Assembly (NCBI GenBank): GCA_938008865.1
Contig: CALLJA010000059.1
Coordinates: 1 to 6,284, forward strand
Source: an uncultured Anaerolineales bacterium
GTDB lineage: Bacteria > Chloroflexota > Anaerolineae > Anaerolineales > Villigracilaceae
Direction: 5' to 3'
DNA length: 6,284 nt
In this document: one piece after another, positions 4,545-6,284 of the stretch
How positions within the stretch are numbered: the stretch's first letter is position 1
Layout of the letters: every line of letters begins with the position of its first letter
Position numbers and translations under genes: made by a program
Notes under the pieces: model-generated
Told to the model about the DNA's origin: nothing
What the model saw: only the letters and a program-made list of their open reading frames with translations
Databases searched by the model: none

Positions 4545-6284
4545 TTATGCGCCAGCCAGTTTTTTTAGCTCGTCCTCGCCAATGACCTTGACGCCCAGCG
4601 ATTGAGCCTTGTCCAGCTTCGAGCCCGGGTTCTCGCCCAGCACGAGGTAGCTGGTCTTCTTGCTGACCGAGTCAGTGACCTTGCCGCCGTTGGCCTCGAT
4701 GAAGGCCTTGGCGTCCTCGCGCGAGAAGGTCGGCAGCGTACCCGTCACGACGAAGGTCATCCCCGTCAGCGCCCCTTCTTTCTTCTTTCCACTTTCCTCG
4801 CTGATCGGCCAGACCCCTGCCTTCTTCAACTTCGCCAATACCCGAAGGTTCGCGTCCTGCCCGAACCAATCCACGATGGACTCGGCGATATTGGGCCCTA
4901 CGCCCTCGATCTGCTGGAGGTCTTCGGCGCTGGCCTGCGAGAGTGCGTCCAGGTCGGAGAAGGTCCGCGACAGGTCGCGCGACATGACTTCGCCCACGCC
5001 GTGGATGCCCAGCGCGGTCAGCAGGCGCGGCAAAGGCTGGGACTTGGAGGCTTGAATGGCGGCGAACAGCTTCTCGGGACGTTTGGGTGGCGCCTTGGGC
5101 GCGGACTTTTTCTTCGTCTCCACGCCTTCCTTCTGCGGGCGGCGCTTGTTGAGTTCCTCGTTGATCGTCAGCAGGTCGTCCACCGACAGGGTGAACAGGT
5201 CGGCCACATCCTTGGCCAGGCCCGTCTCGACCAGGATGCCGACGATCTCCGTGCCCAGGCCTTCGATGTCCATCGCGCCGCGCGAGACGAAATGCTCCAC
5301 GTTGCGGACGAGCTGCGCGGGGCAGGCCGCGTTGACGCAGTACCAGGCCACCTCGCCCTCGAAGTGCTCCACGGGCTGGCCGCAGGCGGGACAATGCGTC
5401 GGCGGCGTATAGACCTTTTCCTTGCCTGTGCGCGCGTCGGTGACGGGGCCGATGATGTAGGGAATGACCTCGCCCGCGCGTTTGACCAGCACGCGGTCGC
5501 CGATGCGGATGTCCTTCTCGGCGATGAAGTCGAAGTTGTGCAGGGTGGCGTTGCGCACAATCACGCCGCCGATCTCCACCGCTTCGAGTACTGCCTTGGG
5601 AGTCAGCACGCCCGTGCGGCCCACTTCCACGTCGATGCCCAGCAGGGAGGTGGTCACCTCGCGGGCAGGGAACTTGAAGGCGATCGCGCTGCGCGGATCC
5701 TTGCCCACGAATCCCAGGTCTGCGGCCAGGCGCAGGTCGTCGATCTTGATGACCATGCCGTCGGCTTCGTAAGGCAGGCGGTCGCGGCCCTCGTTCCAGG
5801 TCTCAGTGTAGGCGATGGCCGAGTCAATATCGTCGAAGCGGCGCGCCACGTCGGTGACGGGGAAGCCGAGCGCCTTAAGATAATCCAGAATTTCCCATTG
5901 GGACGTTGGCACATCCGTAGGGTCTCCAGACCCTTCATAATACACGATCTGATAGACCAGCAGCGTGATCGGGCGGGAGGCCGTCAGCGCGGGGTCGAGT
6001 TGACGCAGCGAGCCTGCCGCCGTATTGCGCGGGTTGAGATAGGTCTTTTCGCCCGCCTCGGCCAGCTTTTGATTCAACTCCTCGAACTCCTGGTTGGGGA
6101 TGAACGCTTCGCCGCGCACCACCAGATATTTTGGAACGGATAAATTGGCAGAGGGGGAGACAGGAATTTTTAACGGGATCGCCCGCACGGTCCGCAGGTT
6201 TTGGGTGATGTCTTCGCCCACCTCGCCGTCGCCGCGCGTCGCGCCCTGGACGAAGACTCCGTCCCGATAGTGCAGAACCACGCT
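4545..6284 (-). CDS. ligA: NAD-dependent DNA ligase LigA, C-terminal 579 residues (start outside window)
   Basis: LigA seals nicks in DNA using NAD+ during replication and repair. The reading frame is open to the edge. The sequence enters just after the adenylation motif K-x-D-G, so the N-terminal Ia domain and active-site lysine (about 90-110 residues) lie beyond 6284; the in-frame GTG at 6281 is not the start. Counting from the Val at 6281: ATRGDGEVGEDIT (14-26); the NTase motifs VVRGEAF (54-60), NPRNTAAGSLRQLD (83-96), EADGMVIKID (172-181) and AFKFPA (201-206); the OB-fold RTGVLTPKA (222-230) and NATLHN (244-249); the zinc finger C297, C300, C315, C320; helix-hairpin-helix repeats about 335-475; and a C-terminal BRCT domain about 505-578. 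Residues 374-404 are a Lys/Pro-rich stretch where homologues have a helix-hairpin-helix motif (L-E-G-F-G-E-K-S type), making the protein about 20 residues longer there. The stop lies 60 bases before the next gene. Confidence 0.97.
   Translation of the reverse strand, partial: SVVLHYRDGVFVQGATRGDGEVGEDITQNLRTVRAIPLKIPVSPSANLSVPKYLVVRGEAFIPNQEFEELNQKLAEAGEKTYLNPRNTAAGSLRQLDPALTASRPITLLVYQIVYYEGSGDPTDVPTSQWEILDYLKALGFPVTDVARRFDDIDSAIAYTETWNEGRDRLPYEADGMVIKIDDLRLAADLGFVGKDPRSAIAFKFPAREVTTSLLGIDVEVGRTGVLTPKAVLEAVEIGGVIVRNATLHNFDFIAEKDIRIGDRVLVKRAGEVIPYIIGPVTDARTGKEKVYTPPTHCPACGQPVEHFEGEVAWYCVNAACPAQLVRNVEHFVSRGAMDIEGLGTEIVGILVETGLAKDVADLFTLSVDDLLTINEELNKRRPQKEGVETKKKSAPKAPPKRPEKLFAAIQASKSQPLPRLLTALGIHGVGEVMSRDLSRTFSDLDALSQASAEDLQQIEGVGPNIAESIVDWFGQDANLRVLAKLKKAGVWPISEESGKKKEGALTGMTFVVTGTLPTFSREDAKAFIEANGGKVTDSVSKKTSYLVLGENPGSKLDKAQSLGVKVIGEDELKKLAGA

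Noticed and set aside
4602..6143. 513-codon open frame on the plus strand opposite ligA
   Set aside because: It is fully antisense to a clear LigA. Its Arg/Ala/Leu/Val/His-rich translation has no recognisable domain, and it is the expected shadow of GC-rich third positions.
1..6284. Mobile elements, CRISPR, defence genes, tRNA
   Set aside because: I looked for terminal repeats, spaced direct repeats, transposase or integrase motifs and cloverleaf signatures and saw none.

Overview
The window is GC-rich with AT-rich intergenic gaps, and densely coded: five protein genes, two of them cut by the window edges, plus well-formed promoters, terminators and a riboswitch. The gene content (DedA membrane protein, secreted GH17-like protein with a DNRLRE-like tail, CBS-containing site-2 protease, alpha-oxoamine synthase, NAD-dependent DNA ligase) and the protein style suggest a chromosome of the Chloroflexota, perhaps Anaerolineae. 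That placement is an impression from protein character, not a measured result. I see no mobile element, CRISPR array, tRNA or rRNA.

Left end (1-585). A DedA-family gene runs leftward off the edge from a start at 308. Its leader is the most informative part of the window. A near-consensus sigma-70 promoter (460-488) starts a transcript that almost immediately folds into a yybP-ykoY (manganese) riboswitch aptamer (363-449). A mutually exclusive intrinsic terminator (339-372) follows, then the dedA ribosome binding site. The layout predicts an ON switch in which Mn2+ stabilises P1 and prevents terminator formation.

Centre-left (586-2043). Divergent from dedA is a gene for an exported GH17-like protein, best started at a TTG with a strong Shine-Dalgarno. 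It converges on the next gene across two stacked hairpin terminators.

Centre (2046-3253). An intramembrane site-2 protease with two CBS domains is on the minus strand. Its own strong promoter begins inside the T-tract of the upstream gene's terminator.

Right (3273-6284). On the minus strand, ligA (its 5' end lies outside the window) is followed after 60 bases by an alpha-oxoamine synthase gene, with no terminator between them. A consensus -10 box lies in that gap. The LigA shown has an unusual Lys/Pro-rich insertion that replaces a helix-hairpin-helix element.

The genes do not form one pathway. They are separate housekeeping and envelope functions, and the one clear regulatory circuit is the putative Mn2+ control of dedA.
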